64,000 bases of DNA from positions 1 through 64,000 of the forward strand of contig NZ_JOCF01000017.1 of assembly GCF_000720635.1 (NCBI RefSeq), given 5' to 3'. Position numbers and translations under genes: made by a program. The DNA is from Streptomyces sp. NRRL WC-3742 (GTDB lineage Bacteria > Actinomycetota > Actinomycetes > Streptomycetales > Streptomycetaceae). The notes under the pieces are model-generated. The model made no database searches and was not told where the DNA came from. It saw only the letters and a list, made by a program, of their open reading frames with translations. Positions 42,671 through 50,483 of this stretch are shown here, in pieces; position 1 is the first letter of the stretch, and every line of letters starts with the position of its first letter.

Positions 42671-43462
42671 ATGATCGAGCCGTCGAACGTACGTCTTGCC
42701 GAACTCCTCGACCGGCGCGAGGTCGTGGAACCCGCGCCGGAGGAGGTGTTGGCAGCGCTGTTCGAGGGCGGGGTGTTCGTTCCCGTCGCCGAGGCCGGAT
42801 CGGTGATCTTCCTCCCGGACCCCGACCAGCCGCCCACCCTGCTCGCCTTCACCGACGCGGCCCTCGGCGCCCGACTGCTCCCGCAGGCCGCCGGGTTCGC
42901 GCACTGCGACGCGGCGCGGCTCAGGGACATCCTGGCGAAGACCGGCGTCTCCCGGCTGGGGGTCCGCTCCGGCAACGGGCAGGCGATCTTCCCCGAGCAG
43001 ACGCTGCGGGAGTGGGCGACCCACGGCTCGGGGGCGGAGATGCGGCTCGACTGGTCCACGGACCCGGTGGCCATCGCCCTGCGCGACGCGCTCTCCCGCC
43101 GGATCGGCGAGTTTCCCGCCGTCCGCTCGGCGTGGGTCGCGCAGGTCCGGTGGCAGGAGAGCGGCGAGCAGCACCTGCTGCTGCACATCGCGGTGGACGA
43201 GGAACTGCCCTCGGCCTCCGCCGACCGCCTGATGCAGGTGCTGCTGGGAGAGGAGGTGGAGCTGGGCCCCACCCACCCCAAGGTCGGCATGCTCGCCCTG
43301 AACACCACTACCCACGCCGACACCATCGCCGACCTGGACCGGAGGGGCCTCGACACCGTCCACCACGACGCGGACACGGGCCAGATCAAGGTCATCTCCC
43401 GCGAGTACGACACCCCGCCCGCCGACCCCCGCCCCAAGCGCCGCTGGTTCGGCCGCTCCTGA
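42671..43462 (+). CDS. SseB-family protein
   Basis: A 263-aa protein of the SseB type (named for enhanced serine sensitivity in E. coli; biochemical role unclear). The N-terminal domain has VFVPVAEAGSVIFLPDP and LLAFTDAALGARL, the C-terminal domain VRSAWVAQVRWQESGEQHLLLHIAVDE. It is cytoplasmic, with a basic Arg/Lys/Trp tail. SseB-like domains occur near secretion and toxin systems in actinomycetes. Likely the third gene of the SGRPNP operon; the stop codon runs into hairpin repeat copy 2. Confidence 0.78.
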   Translation: MIEPSNVRLAELLDRREVVEPAPEEVLAALFEGGVFVPVAEAGSVIFLPDPDQPPTLLAFTDAALGARLLPQAAGFAHCDAARLRDILAKTGVSRLGVRSGNGQAIFPEQTLREWATHGSGAEMRLDWSTDPVAIALRDALSRRIGEFPAVRSAWVAQVRWQESGEQHLLLHIAVDEELPSASADRLMQVLLGEEVELGPTHPKVGMLALNTTTHADTIADLDRRGLDTVHHDADTGQIKVISREYDTPPADPRPKRRWFGRS

Positions 43463-43490
43463 GAAGTCGGCCCGGCCGACTTCTCGTGCA
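43461..43490. repeat. Hairpin repeat, copy 2
   Basis: GAGAAGTCGGC-CCG-GCCGACTTCTC (43461-43485) is an 11-bp stem; the 3' flank GTGCA matches copy 1 although the 5' flank does not. The TGA of the SseB-like gene overlaps its first bases, and the convergent Nudix stop lies 13 nt beyond. Confidence 0.85.
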
Positions 43491-43502
43491 GGGTGAGCCG
43501 CG

Positions 43503-44024
43503 TTACGACCCGGTCCGGGGTGGTTCGTGGCGATGCGTGAGATAGCGAGCGAACGCCTCCTGCCCGTCCGGGATGAAGCGCCACTGCCGGACGGCCTCTC
43601 GCAACTCCGCCCCCGTCAGCCAAGCGTGCCAGGCGACCTCTTCCGGGTCCGGCGTCACCTCGCTCGTGATCACGGCCTCGTGCACGCCGAGCCAGTACGG
43701 GCTGACTGCCCCTCGGCACAGGAACTTGAACAGGAAGCGCACCGGCACGTGAACGCCCAGCTCCTCGGCCAACTCCCTGGCCGCCGCCTGCTCATAGGAC
43801 TCGCCCACGCCCACGGCCCCGCCGAACATCACCTCGTGGTGGCCCGGGAACCGTGACAGGTTCCCGGGCCGCCGGTAGATCAGCACCCGCCCCTGCTGAT
43901 CACGGCAGACCGTCGTCGCGACCCGGTGCAGCCAGCCTCGACGGATGGCCTCACCGCGGTCCACCACCGCCAGCACCTGATCCTGATCATCCACGCGCTC
44001 CACCGGCTCCTCCACGGGACCCAC
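43503..44024 (-). CDS. Nudix hydrolase, IPP-isomerase-like/YfcD type
   Basis: A 173-aa Nudix protein with the box from G69 to G90 (GAVGVGE...RELAEELG) complete. The order LHRVATTVCRDQQGRVLIYRRP and the following PGHHEVMFGGAVGVGE resemble YfcD/IDI-like hydrolases. Substrate is unknown. Several GTG codons (44024, 44015, 44003, 43994) compete as start; GGAGGAG lies between them, so the N-terminus is uncertain by up to ten residues. The upstream hairpin repeat copy 3 separates it from the small gene on the same strand. Confidence 0.82.
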   Translation of the reverse strand: MGPVEEPVERVDDQDQVLAVVDRGEAIRRGWLHRVATTVCRDQQGRVLIYRRPGNLSRFPGHHEVMFGGAVGVGESYEQAAARELAEELGVHVPVRFLFKFLCRGAVSPYWLGVHEAVITSEVTPDPEEVAWHAWLTGAELREAVRQWRFIPDGQEAFARYLTHRHEPPRTGS

Positions 44025-44093
44025 GATCGCATGACCGTCGTCAGCGCGGCCCCGCTTCTGCGCGGAGGACTGGGAGGACGATGGCTGGCCCGG

Positions 44094-44128
44094 TGCGCAG
44101 GAAGTCGGCGGGGCCGACTTCCTGCGCA
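44094..44128. repeat. Hairpin repeat, copy 3
   Basis: TGCGCAGGAAGTCGGC pairs perfectly with 44113-44128 across GGG, a 16-bp stem. The core is the same as copies 1 and 2, but the outer stem has changed in a compensated way (ACGAGA to GCAGGA on one arm, complementary on the other), so pairing seems selected. It lies just after the small gene ending at 44134. Confidence 0.85.
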
Positions 44129-44133
44129 GTAGG

Positions 44134-44406
44134 TCACGGGCGGTGGGTGGTGGTGGTGATGCGGTGGGTGGTCCAGGTGGTCATGCTGCCGAGGTAGAGG
44201 ATGGTGCTCCAACTGCCGTGGCGGGTCAGGCAGCTGGCGACGCCGTCGCCGCCGGCGGGGCCGATGCACAGGCGGATGAAGTCCCGGTGGGCCTCGCGGA
44301 CGGGGAGACTGCGGACCTGCTCCCAGAGGACGGGCAGCGCGCGCTCGAGGTCGGGGAAGAGCGTGGGAGGCATGAGTCCGGTGATCTCGGCCCGGACGGG
44401 GGTCAC
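44134..44406 (-). CDS. Small hypothetical protein coupled to anti-sigma remnant
   Basis: A 90-aa soluble protein with no recognised domain (MPPTLFPDLERALPVLWEQV in its first part, CIGPAGGDGVASCLTRHGSW later, then a Thr/His-rich tail). The GTG start overlaps the TGA that closes the upstream ATP-binding remnant, so it was once translated with that gene and may now lack its promoter. I recall such small proteins near Streptomyces ATP-binding anti-sigma-like genes, without known function. Confidence 0.6.
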   Translation of the reverse strand: MTPVRAEITGLMPPTLFPDLERALPVLWEQVRSLPVREAHRDFIRLCIGPAGGDGVASCLTRHGSWSTILYLGSMTTWTTHRITTTTHRP

Positions 44407-44480
44407 GCGGCGGCGGCCTGGAGGTGGCACCAGACGAACTTGCCGATGCCGCCCTTGCGCGGGCAGCAGCCCCACTGGGT
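44403..44480 (-). pseudogene. C-terminal remnant of an ATP-binding anti-sigma-like protein
   Basis: In the frame that ends with TGA at 44403, about 25 residues read T-Q-W-G-C-C-P-R-K-G-G-I-G-K-F-V-W-C-H-L, resembling the last strands of the HATPase anti-sigma/SpoIIAB-like proteins in Streptomyces. No start or upstream domain remains; a TAG stop lies just beyond at about 44508. The rest has been deleted at the junction with the whiJ-like remnant. Identity is inferred from a short stretch. Confidence 0.45.
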
Positions 44481-44640
44481 GGAGGCCGACGCCTCGGATG
44501 CCTACAGCGTGGAGACCTTCCTCGTCCCCGGCCTCTTGCAGACGGAGGACTACACCCGGGCCGTGGTTCGGGCGCAGATAGAGGATGCCAGCGTCGATCA
44601 GGTCGAACAGCTGACGAAGGTGCGGATGGAACGGCGATCG
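44479..44640 (+). pseudogene. Remnant of a WhiJ-like XRE/DUF5753 regulator
   Basis: The frame reads EADASDAYSVETFLVPGLLQ, then TEDYTRAVVRAQ and VEQLTKVRMERRSV, which is the start of the DUF5753 (Scr1-type) effector domain of Streptomyces XRE regulators such as WhiJ. The helix-turn-helix before it and most of the domain after it are missing. It now runs out of frame into the DUF397 remnant. Confidence 0.7.
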
Positions 44641-44648
44641 GTGCCGAG

Positions 44649-44702
44649 GCTTGGGCCTCGTTTGTTGCGGGGATCAAGGGCGGGGAGTTCCCGACCGGCT
44701 GA
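44649..44702 (+). pseudogene. C-terminal remnant of a DUF397 (BldB-like) protein
   Basis: A-W-A-S-F-V-A-G-I-K-G-G-E-F-P-T-G and a stop match the end of DUF397 proteins (W-x-x-F-x-x-G-V-K-x-G-E-F). In intact loci a DUF397 gene follows the XRE gene. Here a deletion joined the two fragments in different frames. Confidence 0.7.
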
Positions 44703-44713
44703 GACAACTGAAG

Positions 44714-44744
44714 CGCCCCGCACGGCTCGTGGCCGTGCGGGGCG
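44714..44744. terminator. Bidirectional terminator
   Basis: A perfect 12-bp stem CGCCCCGCACGG / CCGTGCGGGGCG with a 7-nt loop lies after the DUF397 remnant and just beyond the minus-strand gene ending at 44750. Confidence 0.8.
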
Positions 44745-44749
44745 GCTGT

Positions 44750-45229
44750 CTAAAAGACGTTGTCGTACCAGAAGAAGAAGATCCGCAGCAGGGCACCGGG
44801 GGCGCCCGCGCCGAAGGTGAGCACCAGGGCCTGGGCGATGGCCACATCGGTGGGGTCGAGGCCCTGCGACCACGTAAGCCTTGCGTGGCGGCCGGGGATC
44901 GTGGAGCCGGGGGAGTACGAGCGTAGGGTGCTGCTTGCTCGGGCGATGACCGTGCCGTTGCGGCGTACTTCTGCGCGGCGGAGGGTGGTGGGGCGCAGCT
45001 CATAAGTGCGCTCGCCGACTACCGCTGTCCACGCGCGGGACTTGCGGCGGGGGTTCCAGCGGCTCCTGTTCTGGCTGGTGGGGACCGAGTGGCCGCCGAA
45101 GTTGATTCTGCCGTGGCGGCGATCGGGGACCGCGATGACGGCCGGGATGCCCGGGCCGTGGATGCGGGCGACTACCGAGGGCCACGGATCGTAGTCGATC
45201 TGTATCGGCCCGAACGGGCCGTCGATCAC
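44750..45229 (-). CDS. Hypothetical protein
   Basis: A 159-aa protein I do not recognise. It begins MIDGPFGPIQIDYDPWPSVVARI, has a very basic central part (NRSRWNPRRKSRAW) followed by beta-like segments, and ends in a hydrophobic stretch rich in Ala, Leu and Phe (VAIAQALVLTFGAGAPGALLRIFFFW) that could be a membrane helix. The base composition is less GC-rich and codons are less biased than in its neighbours, hinting at acquisition. It follows the nrdAB terminator on the same strand. Confidence 0.65.
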   Translation of the reverse strand: MIDGPFGPIQIDYDPWPSVVARIHGPGIPAVIAVPDRRHGRINFGGHSVPTSQNRSRWNPRRKSRAWTAVVGERTYELRPTTLRRAEVRRNGTVIARASSTLRSYSPGSTIPGRHARLTWSQGLDPTDVAIAQALVLTFGAGAPGALLRIFFFWYDNVF

Positions 45230-45267
45230 CTGCTGTTGCGATATACCTGAGAATCCCCCGTGGATAC

Positions 45268-45307
45268 AGCGGAGCTGCCGTAGGCCAACGCCTACGGCAG
45301 CTCCGCT
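45268..45307 (-). terminator. nrdAB terminator
   Basis: A perfect 18-bp stem (45268-45285 with 45290-45307) closes a CAAC loop immediately after the nrdB stop. It is among the strongest hairpins in the window. Confidence 0.9.
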
Positions 45308-45317
45308 ACTGGTCGAT

Positions 45318-46340
45318 CTAGAAGTCGTCGTCGAAGGACACAGAGCCCTCGACGGCCACCTGGTACGCCGACACCCGGCGCTCGAAGAAGTTCGTCAGCT
45401 CCTGGACGTTCTGCAGCTCCATGAAGCCGAACGGGTTGCTGGACCCGTACCGGATCGGCATGCCGAGCCGCGCGAGACGCTGGTCGGCAACAGCCTGGAG
45501 GTACTCCCGCATCGACGCGGTGTTCATGCCGGGCAGACCCTCACCGCACAGGTCCTGGGCGAACTGGAGCTCGGCCTCAACCGCCTCCTCCAGCATCTCC
45601 GTGACCTGCTTGGCCATCTCCTCGTCGAAGAGGTCGGGCTCCTCCTCGCGCACGGTGTCCACCACCGAGAACGCGAAGTCCATGTGCATGGACTCGTCGC
45701 GGAACACCCAGTTCGTACCGGTCGCGAGACCGTGCAGCAGACCCCGGCTCCGGAACCAGTACACGTACGCGAACGCGCCGTAGAAGAACAGTCCCTCCAC
45801 ACACGCCGCGAAGCAGATCAGGTTCAGCAGGAACGCCCGCCGATCCTCCTTGCTCTGCAGCGAGTCGATGTGGTCGACCGCGTTCATGTACTTGAAGCAG
45901 AACTGGGCCTTCTGGTGGATGGAGGGGATGTTCTCCACCGCGGCGAAGGCCGCGTTGCGGTCCTCCGGGTCCGGAAGGTACGTGTCGAGCAGCGTCAGGT
46001 AGAACTGAACGTGCACGGCCTCCTCGAACAGCTGACGGCTCAGGTACAGCCGCGCCTCCGGGGAGTTGATGTGCTTGTAGAGGCTCAGCACCACGTTGTT
46101 CGCCACGATCGAGTCACCCGTGGCGAAGAACGCCACGAGCCGCCCGATCATGTGCCGCTCGCCCTCGCTGAGCTTGGCGAGGTCGGCCACGTCCGAGTGG
46201 AGGTCGACCTCCTCCACGGTCCAGGTGTTCTTGATCGCGTCCCGGTACCGGTCGTAGAACGACGGGTAGCGCATCGGGCGCAGGGTCAGCTCGAAGCCGG
46301 GGTCGAGCAGCATCTTCTCGCGGTCGTCGGACTGGGACAT
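45318..46340 (-). CDS. nrdB: Class Ia ribonucleotide reductase small subunit
   Basis: A 340-aa radical-generating subunit of aerobic ribonucleotide reductase. Di-iron and radical residues are in place: D76 (ATGDSIV), E107 and H110 in FEEAVHVQFY with Y114 as the tyrosyl radical position, CVEGLFFYG, and RDESMHMDF. The C-terminal SVSFDDDF tail would dock on NrdA. The ATG shares its A with the nrdA stop (TGATG), so translation is coupled. In S. coelicolor a third gene, nrdS, follows; here the next gene is unrelated-looking and separated by a terminator. Confidence 0.96.
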   Translation of the reverse strand: MSQSDDREKMLLDPGFELTLRPMRYPSFYDRYRDAIKNTWTVEEVDLHSDVADLAKLSEGERHMIGRLVAFFATGDSIVANNVVLSLYKHINSPEARLYLSRQLFEEAVHVQFYLTLLDTYLPDPEDRNAAFAAVENIPSIHQKAQFCFKYMNAVDHIDSLQSKEDRRAFLLNLICFAACVEGLFFYGAFAYVYWFRSRGLLHGLATGTNWVFRDESMHMDFAFSVVDTVREEEPDLFDEEMAKQVTEMLEEAVEAELQFAQDLCGEGLPGMNTASMREYLQAVADQRLARLGMPIRYGSSNPFGFMELQNVQELTNFFERRVSAYQVAVEGSVSFDDDF

Positions 46341-48775
46341 CACTGGCACGCCTCGCAGGACTCGGGGTTCTCCAGGGAGCAGGCGATGGCGTCCTGTTCG
46401 GCCTGGGTCATGGTGGGGGTGTTCACCGGAACCGGCGCGGGCGCGGCGGCACGCGCGGCGCCGGAGGCGGCCTGGGCGATGCGGGTGGCCGGGCGCGAGC
46501 GCAGGTAGTAGGTGGTCTTGAGGCCCACCTTCCACGCGTAGGCGTACATCGAGCTGAGCTTGCCGATGGTGGGCGCCGCCATGAAGAGGTTCAGCGACTG
46601 GCTCTGGTCGAGGTACGGCATGCGGGCCGCGGCCAGGTCGATCAGGGCGCGCTGCGGCAGCTCCCACGCGGTGCGGTACAGGGAGCGCACCTCGGCGGGC
46701 AGCCAGCTCAGGTCCTGCACCGAGCCGTTGGCGTCGCGCAGGGAGTCGCGGGTCTGCTGGTCCCAGACGCCGAGGTCCTTGAGCTCGCGCACCAGGTACG
46801 GGTTGACCTGGAGGAACTCACCGCTCAGCGTCTCGCGCTTGAACAGGTTGGACACCTGCGGCTCGATGCACTCGTACACGCCGGCGATGGAGGCGATGGT
46901 CGCGGTCGGGGCGATGGCGAGCAGCAGCGAGTTGCGCAGCCCGGTCTCGGCGATCCGCGCCCGCAGCGCGTCCCAGCGCGAGGCCCACTGCGGGGCGGCC
47001 GACGGGAAGTGATCGATGTGCAGCTCGCCGCGCGCCGCACGGGTCTCGCCGTACGCCTCGTGGCGGCCGAGCTGCTCGGCCAGGTCGGCGGAGCGCTCGT
47101 ACGCGGTGAGCATGATGCGCTCGGCGATGAGGGTGGACAGCTTCGCGGCCTCGGCCGAGTCGAAGTCGATCCGCAGCTTGAAGAAGACGTCCTGGAGGCC
47201 CATCACGCCCAGGCCCACGGGCCGCCAGCGGGAGTTGGACGTCCCGGCCTCGGTCGTCGGGTAGAAGTTGATGTCCACCACGCGGTCGAGGAACGTCACG
47301 GCCGTACGGACGGTGGCGTCGAGGCGCTCCCAGTCCATGGCGCCGAGCAGGTCGTCGGCCGAGGCCCCGGCAGCCACGTGCGCACCGAGGTTGACCGACC
47401 CCAGGTTGCAGACGGCGGTCTCGGAGTCGTCCGTGACCTCGAGGATCTCGGTGCACAGGTTGGAGGAGTGCACCGTACGGCCCGGCAGGGCGGTCTGGTT
47501 GGCGGCGCGGTTGGAGGCGTCCTTGAAGGTCATCCAGCCGTTGCCGGTCTGCGCGAGGGTGCGCATCATGCGGGCGTACAGGGTCTGCGCGGGGATGGTG
47601 CGCACGGCCTTGCCGGCGAGTTCGGCCTTGCGGTACGCCTCGTCGAAGTCGGCACCCCACAGGTCGACCAGCTCGGGGACGTCGGCCGGGGAGAACAGCG
47701 ACCAGTCCGCGTTGGCGTTGACGCGGCGCATGAACTCGTCCGGGATCCAGTGCGCCAGGTTGAGGTTGTGGGTGCGGCGGGCTTCCTCGCCGGTGTTGTC
47801 GCGGAGCTCCAGGAACTCCTCGATGTCGGCGTGCCAGGTCTCGAGGTAGACGCAGGCCGCGCCCTTGCGCCGGCCGCCCTGGTTGACGGCGGCGACGGAG
47901 GAGTCGAGGGTGCGCAGGAACGGGACGATGCCGTTGGACTTGCCGTTGGTGCCGCGGATGAGGCTGCCGCGCGAGCGGATGCGCGAGTAGGACAGGCCGA
48001 TGCCGCCGGCGTGCTTGGACAGGCGGGCGATCTGCGCGTAGCGGCTGTAGATCGAGTCCAGGTTGTCCAGCGGGGAGTCCAGCAGGTAGCAGCTGGACAT
48101 CTGCGGGTGCCGGGTGCCGGAGTTGAAGAGCGTCGGCGAGGAGGTCAGGTATTCCAGGCGGCTCATCAGGCGGTACAGCTCGGCGACCTCGGCCACGGAC
48201 TTCTCGTTGTCGCCGACCGCCAGGCCGGAGGCGACGCGGAGCAGGAAGTGCTGCGGGGTCTCGACGACCTTGCGGGTGATCGGGTGGCGCAGCAGGTACC
48301 GGGACTGGACGGTGCGCAGGCCGAAGTACTCGAAGCGGTCGTCGCCCTCGGTGTCGATCAGGGCGTCGAGCGCGGCGGCGTGCTTGGCGACGAACGCGGC
48401 GGTGGTGTCGCCGATGAGGCCCTCGGCGTGGCCGACGGCGATGGAGGCGGAGAAGGAGGTCGCGCCCTGGCTGTTCGCCTCGTCGACGATCTCCAGGGCG
48501 AGCAGGCGGGCGGCCAGCTTCGAGTACTGGGGGTCCTCGGCGATCATCGACGCGGAGGCGTCCACGGCCAGCCCGCGCAGCTCGGCGAAGTCCGAGCCGG
48601 CGTGGCGGCCGCGCAGCGCGGCGGCGGCGACATGGCCCGGGTCCACCTCGGGGAGATCGGCGCTGCGGTCGGTCAGCAGCCGCAGGAGCGCACCGCCCGG
48701 GTCGGAGACCGTCGGGTCGGTGAAGGCGGTGCCGGTGCCCTGGGCGGGCAGGGTGGCTGAGGCAGCGGTGGTCAA
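46340..48775 (-). CDS. nrdA: Class Ia ribonucleotide reductase large subunit
   Basis: An 811-aa catalytic subunit that reduces ribonucleoside diphosphates. Active-site cysteines are seen in QMSSCYLLD and SSNLCTEI and CNLGSVNLG, and the C-terminal redox pair is E-S-C-E-A-C-Q. The start is TTG at 48775: AGGAGAG lies about 6 nt upstream and no ATG or GTG fits; TTG may reduce translation. The leader carries a cobalamin riboswitch and two NrdR boxes, so the enzyme is expected to be repressed when vitamin B12 permits the B12-dependent class II reductase to work. Confidence 0.96.
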   Translation of the reverse strand: MTTAASATLPAQGTGTAFTDPTVSDPGGALLRLLTDRSADLPEVDPGHVAAAALRGRHAGSDFAELRGLAVDASASMIAEDPQYSKLAARLLALEIVDEANSQGATSFSASIAVGHAEGLIGDTTAAFVAKHAAALDALIDTEGDDRFEYFGLRTVQSRYLLRHPITRKVVETPQHFLLRVASGLAVGDNEKSVAEVAELYRLMSRLEYLTSSPTLFNSGTRHPQMSSCYLLDSPLDNLDSIYSRYAQIARLSKHAGGIGLSYSRIRSRGSLIRGTNGKSNGIVPFLRTLDSSVAAVNQGGRRKGAACVYLETWHADIEEFLELRDNTGEEARRTHNLNLAHWIPDEFMRRVNANADWSLFSPADVPELVDLWGADFDEAYRKAELAGKAVRTIPAQTLYARMMRTLAQTGNGWMTFKDASNRAANQTALPGRTVHSSNLCTEILEVTDDSETAVCNLGSVNLGAHVAAGASADDLLGAMDWERLDATVRTAVTFLDRVVDINFYPTTEAGTSNSRWRPVGLGVMGLQDVFFKLRIDFDSAEAAKLSTLIAERIMLTAYERSADLAEQLGRHEAYGETRAARGELHIDHFPSAAPQWASRWDALRARIAETGLRNSLLLAIAPTATIASIAGVYECIEPQVSNLFKRETLSGEFLQVNPYLVRELKDLGVWDQQTRDSLRDANGSVQDLSWLPAEVRSLYRTAWELPQRALIDLAAARMPYLDQSQSLNLFMAAPTIGKLSSMYAYAWKVGLKTTYYLRSRPATRIAQAASGAARAAAPAPVPVNTPTMTQAEQDAIACSLENPESCEACQ

Positions 48776-48961
48776 GGCGCTCTCTCCTGGCGGCGATCGG
48801 CGGCGTGATCGGACGGGCGCCGGACCGTTCGGGGCAGGGGAGCTCGGCGCGAACGCGGAAACGCGTACGCGCGACGGTGACTCCCCGGCCCGCCCGCGAG
48901 GCCCGGAGTGGTGGTGCTGGTGCTGGCGCGGCCTCTGCGGGAGGGCCGTGGGCACGCCGTC

Positions 48962-49060
48962 GGCAGGTACTCGGACTTACGGGCACGGCTCCTGCGAGCC
49001 GCCCGCTCACCGCTGCGGGGCAGTCCGGACTTCCACCGGGTTCCCCTGCTTCGACAGCAG
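48962..49060 (-). ncRNA. Cobalamin (B12) riboswitch upstream of nrdA
   Basis: Read on the minus strand, the leader contains GGGAACCCGGTGgAAGTCCGG, then CCCCGCAGCGGTGAGC, and the B12 box AGTCCGAGTACCTGCC (48962-48977), the conserved order of the adenosylcobalamin aptamer. The expression platform, probably reaching to about 48790, includes several GC-rich hairpins and the AGGAGAG ribosome site of nrdA. The given limits cover only the recognisable core. Confidence 0.92.
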
Positions 49061-49065
49061 GAGTG

Positions 49066-49112
49066 AGCATACATCTAGTGCCAGGAATCCAATGCAGCCC
49101 CACATGTAGTGT
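49066..49112 (-). promoter_or_regulatory. Tandem NrdR boxes
   Basis: Two related 16-mers, at 49066-49081 and 49097-49112, read on the minus strand GCACTAGATGTATGCT and ACACTACATGTGGGGC. They match the NrdR box (acaCwAtATaTwGtgt) moderately and start exactly 31 bp apart, three helical turns, the arrangement required for NrdR repression of RNR genes. They overlap the likely nrdA promoter. Confidence 0.78.
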
Positions 49113-49152
49113 CGCGCACAGGGGTTGTTCGACCGTGTGTGCGATAGGCTGA

Positions 49153-50421
49153 TCATGCTGGAGGGTGCCATTCCTGGCCCGCACGGGCCGCGCACGGGCG
49201 CATCCGCACCGGCGTGGACCCGCCTGCCGGGGCACCCGCCGAGGCCCCCGGATTCTCCAGGCAGCGCCCCGTGTCCTGGTTCGCGAGCTGCCCGCTCGGC
49301 GTCACCCGCCACCGCCGCCCGTAGCCCGGGGCGCAGCCGGTGAGGACGGGCGCGCCGAGGTCGGAGTCCTCCACGCAGCGCCCGCTCTGTTCGATCGTTC
49401 CGGCGTCCCCCATGGTCCAGGTCTGCGCGGGGGAGCCGTCGCAGGTGCCGGCGCCGACCGCGGCCGGATCGCCGCTCACGCGGCTGTCGAGGCAGAGCCC
49501 GGGCAGGGCCGAGGTGATCGCCCCGCTGGGCTGTCCGGCGGCCGCCTGGAACGAGAACGAGTCGCCGGCGAGCCCGGCGCCGCCCTCCCAGATCTCGAAC
49601 CCGGCCTGGACGGCGCACAGGTACGAGCCGGCCGGGACGTAGCCGCGCTGGACGGCGTCGCGGGTGAAGGCCCTCAGGTCGAGGTCGGTCACCGAGGTGG
49701 TGCTGGCGGCGGCCTCGTAGGTGATCAGGGTGTGGCTGCTCTTCTTCGGCGCCTGGAAGACGCGGTAGGAGGCGCCGCCGGCCTTCAGCTCCCCGGCCGC
49801 GTCGCCGAAGGGCGACTTGCCGTTGCCCCGCAGCCAGATCATCAGCTCGGCGCTCTCGGTGAAGGAGCAGCTGGTGCGGCTGCTGCTGTACCAGAGGTCG
49901 TACGAGACGTTGTAGACGCCCGAGTCGACCTGGGTGGTGTGCCAGCTGGTGGTCGCGTACCGCAGGTTGCCGACGGGGATGGGCAGCGGGCCCGCGCCGC
50001 CCTGGAGCGGGGTGCTGACGTACGGGTAGGCGCCGGGGCCGCGGTCGGGGTCGGTCAGGCTCTCCGGGCCGACGCCGCTGCGGGTCACCCGGAATCCGGT
50101 GGCGCCGTCGGTGCTGCTGATGCACAGGCCCCCGGTGGAGTTCCACTCGTTGGGGTTGAGCAGGAAGCGGCCGGAGTCGACGGCCTGCGAGGGGTAGCGG
50201 TTCTCCCCGGTGGAGCAGATCTCCCCGGCGGTGGCGGCCGGGAGCGGCGTGACGGCCCTGGCGGGCGTCGTGGCGGCCGCCGGGGTGCCGGGGGCGCCCT
50301 GCGGGCGGTCGCGGGGCAGGAGGACCGCGCACAGGATCAGCGCGACCACGACGGACGGCGCGAGCCACCACCACGAGCGCCGGTCCGCGCGCCCGGGGCC
50401 GGGCATGGCGGGGTTGGTCAT
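49153..50421 (-). CDS. GH12-like domain protein with ricin-type lectin domain
   Basis: A 422-aa membrane-anchored or secreted protein: a transmembrane/signal helix at about 18-35, a Pro/Ala/Thr linker, a GH12-like domain (about 65-295) and a ricin B lectin domain (about 297-422, with Q-x-W repeats TWTM, RRWRV, QEWHPP). GH12 residues E192 in SAELMIWL (nucleophile) and E276 in VQAGFEIWEG (acid/base) are both present, so beta-1,4-glucanase-like action is plausible. It follows the GH26-like gene by 62 bp in the same operon. Confidence 0.82.
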   Translation of the reverse strand: MTNPAMPGPGRADRRSWWWLAPSVVVALILCAVLLPRDRPQGAPGTPAAATTPARAVTPLPAATAGEICSTGENRYPSQAVDSGRFLLNPNEWNSTGGLCISSTDGATGFRVTRSGVGPESLTDPDRGPGAYPYVSTPLQGGAGPLPIPVGNLRYATTSWHTTQVDSGVYNVSYDLWYSSSRTSCSFTESAELMIWLRGNGKSPFGDAAGELKAGGASYRVFQAPKKSSHTLITYEAAASTTSVTDLDLRAFTRDAVQRGYVPAGSYLCAVQAGFEIWEGGAGLAGDSFSFQAAAGQPSGAITSALPGLCLDSRVSGDPAAVGAGTCDGSPAQTWTMGDAGTIEQSGRCVEDSDLGAPVLTGCAPGYGRRWRVTPSGQLANQDTGRCLENPGASAGAPAGGSTPVRMRPCAARAGQEWHPPA

Positions 50422-50483
50422 GGGGTTCTCGCCTTGCTGCTGCGGTGTGTCCGGCCGGTACGCGGGCCGGGTGGGGGGCGCGC

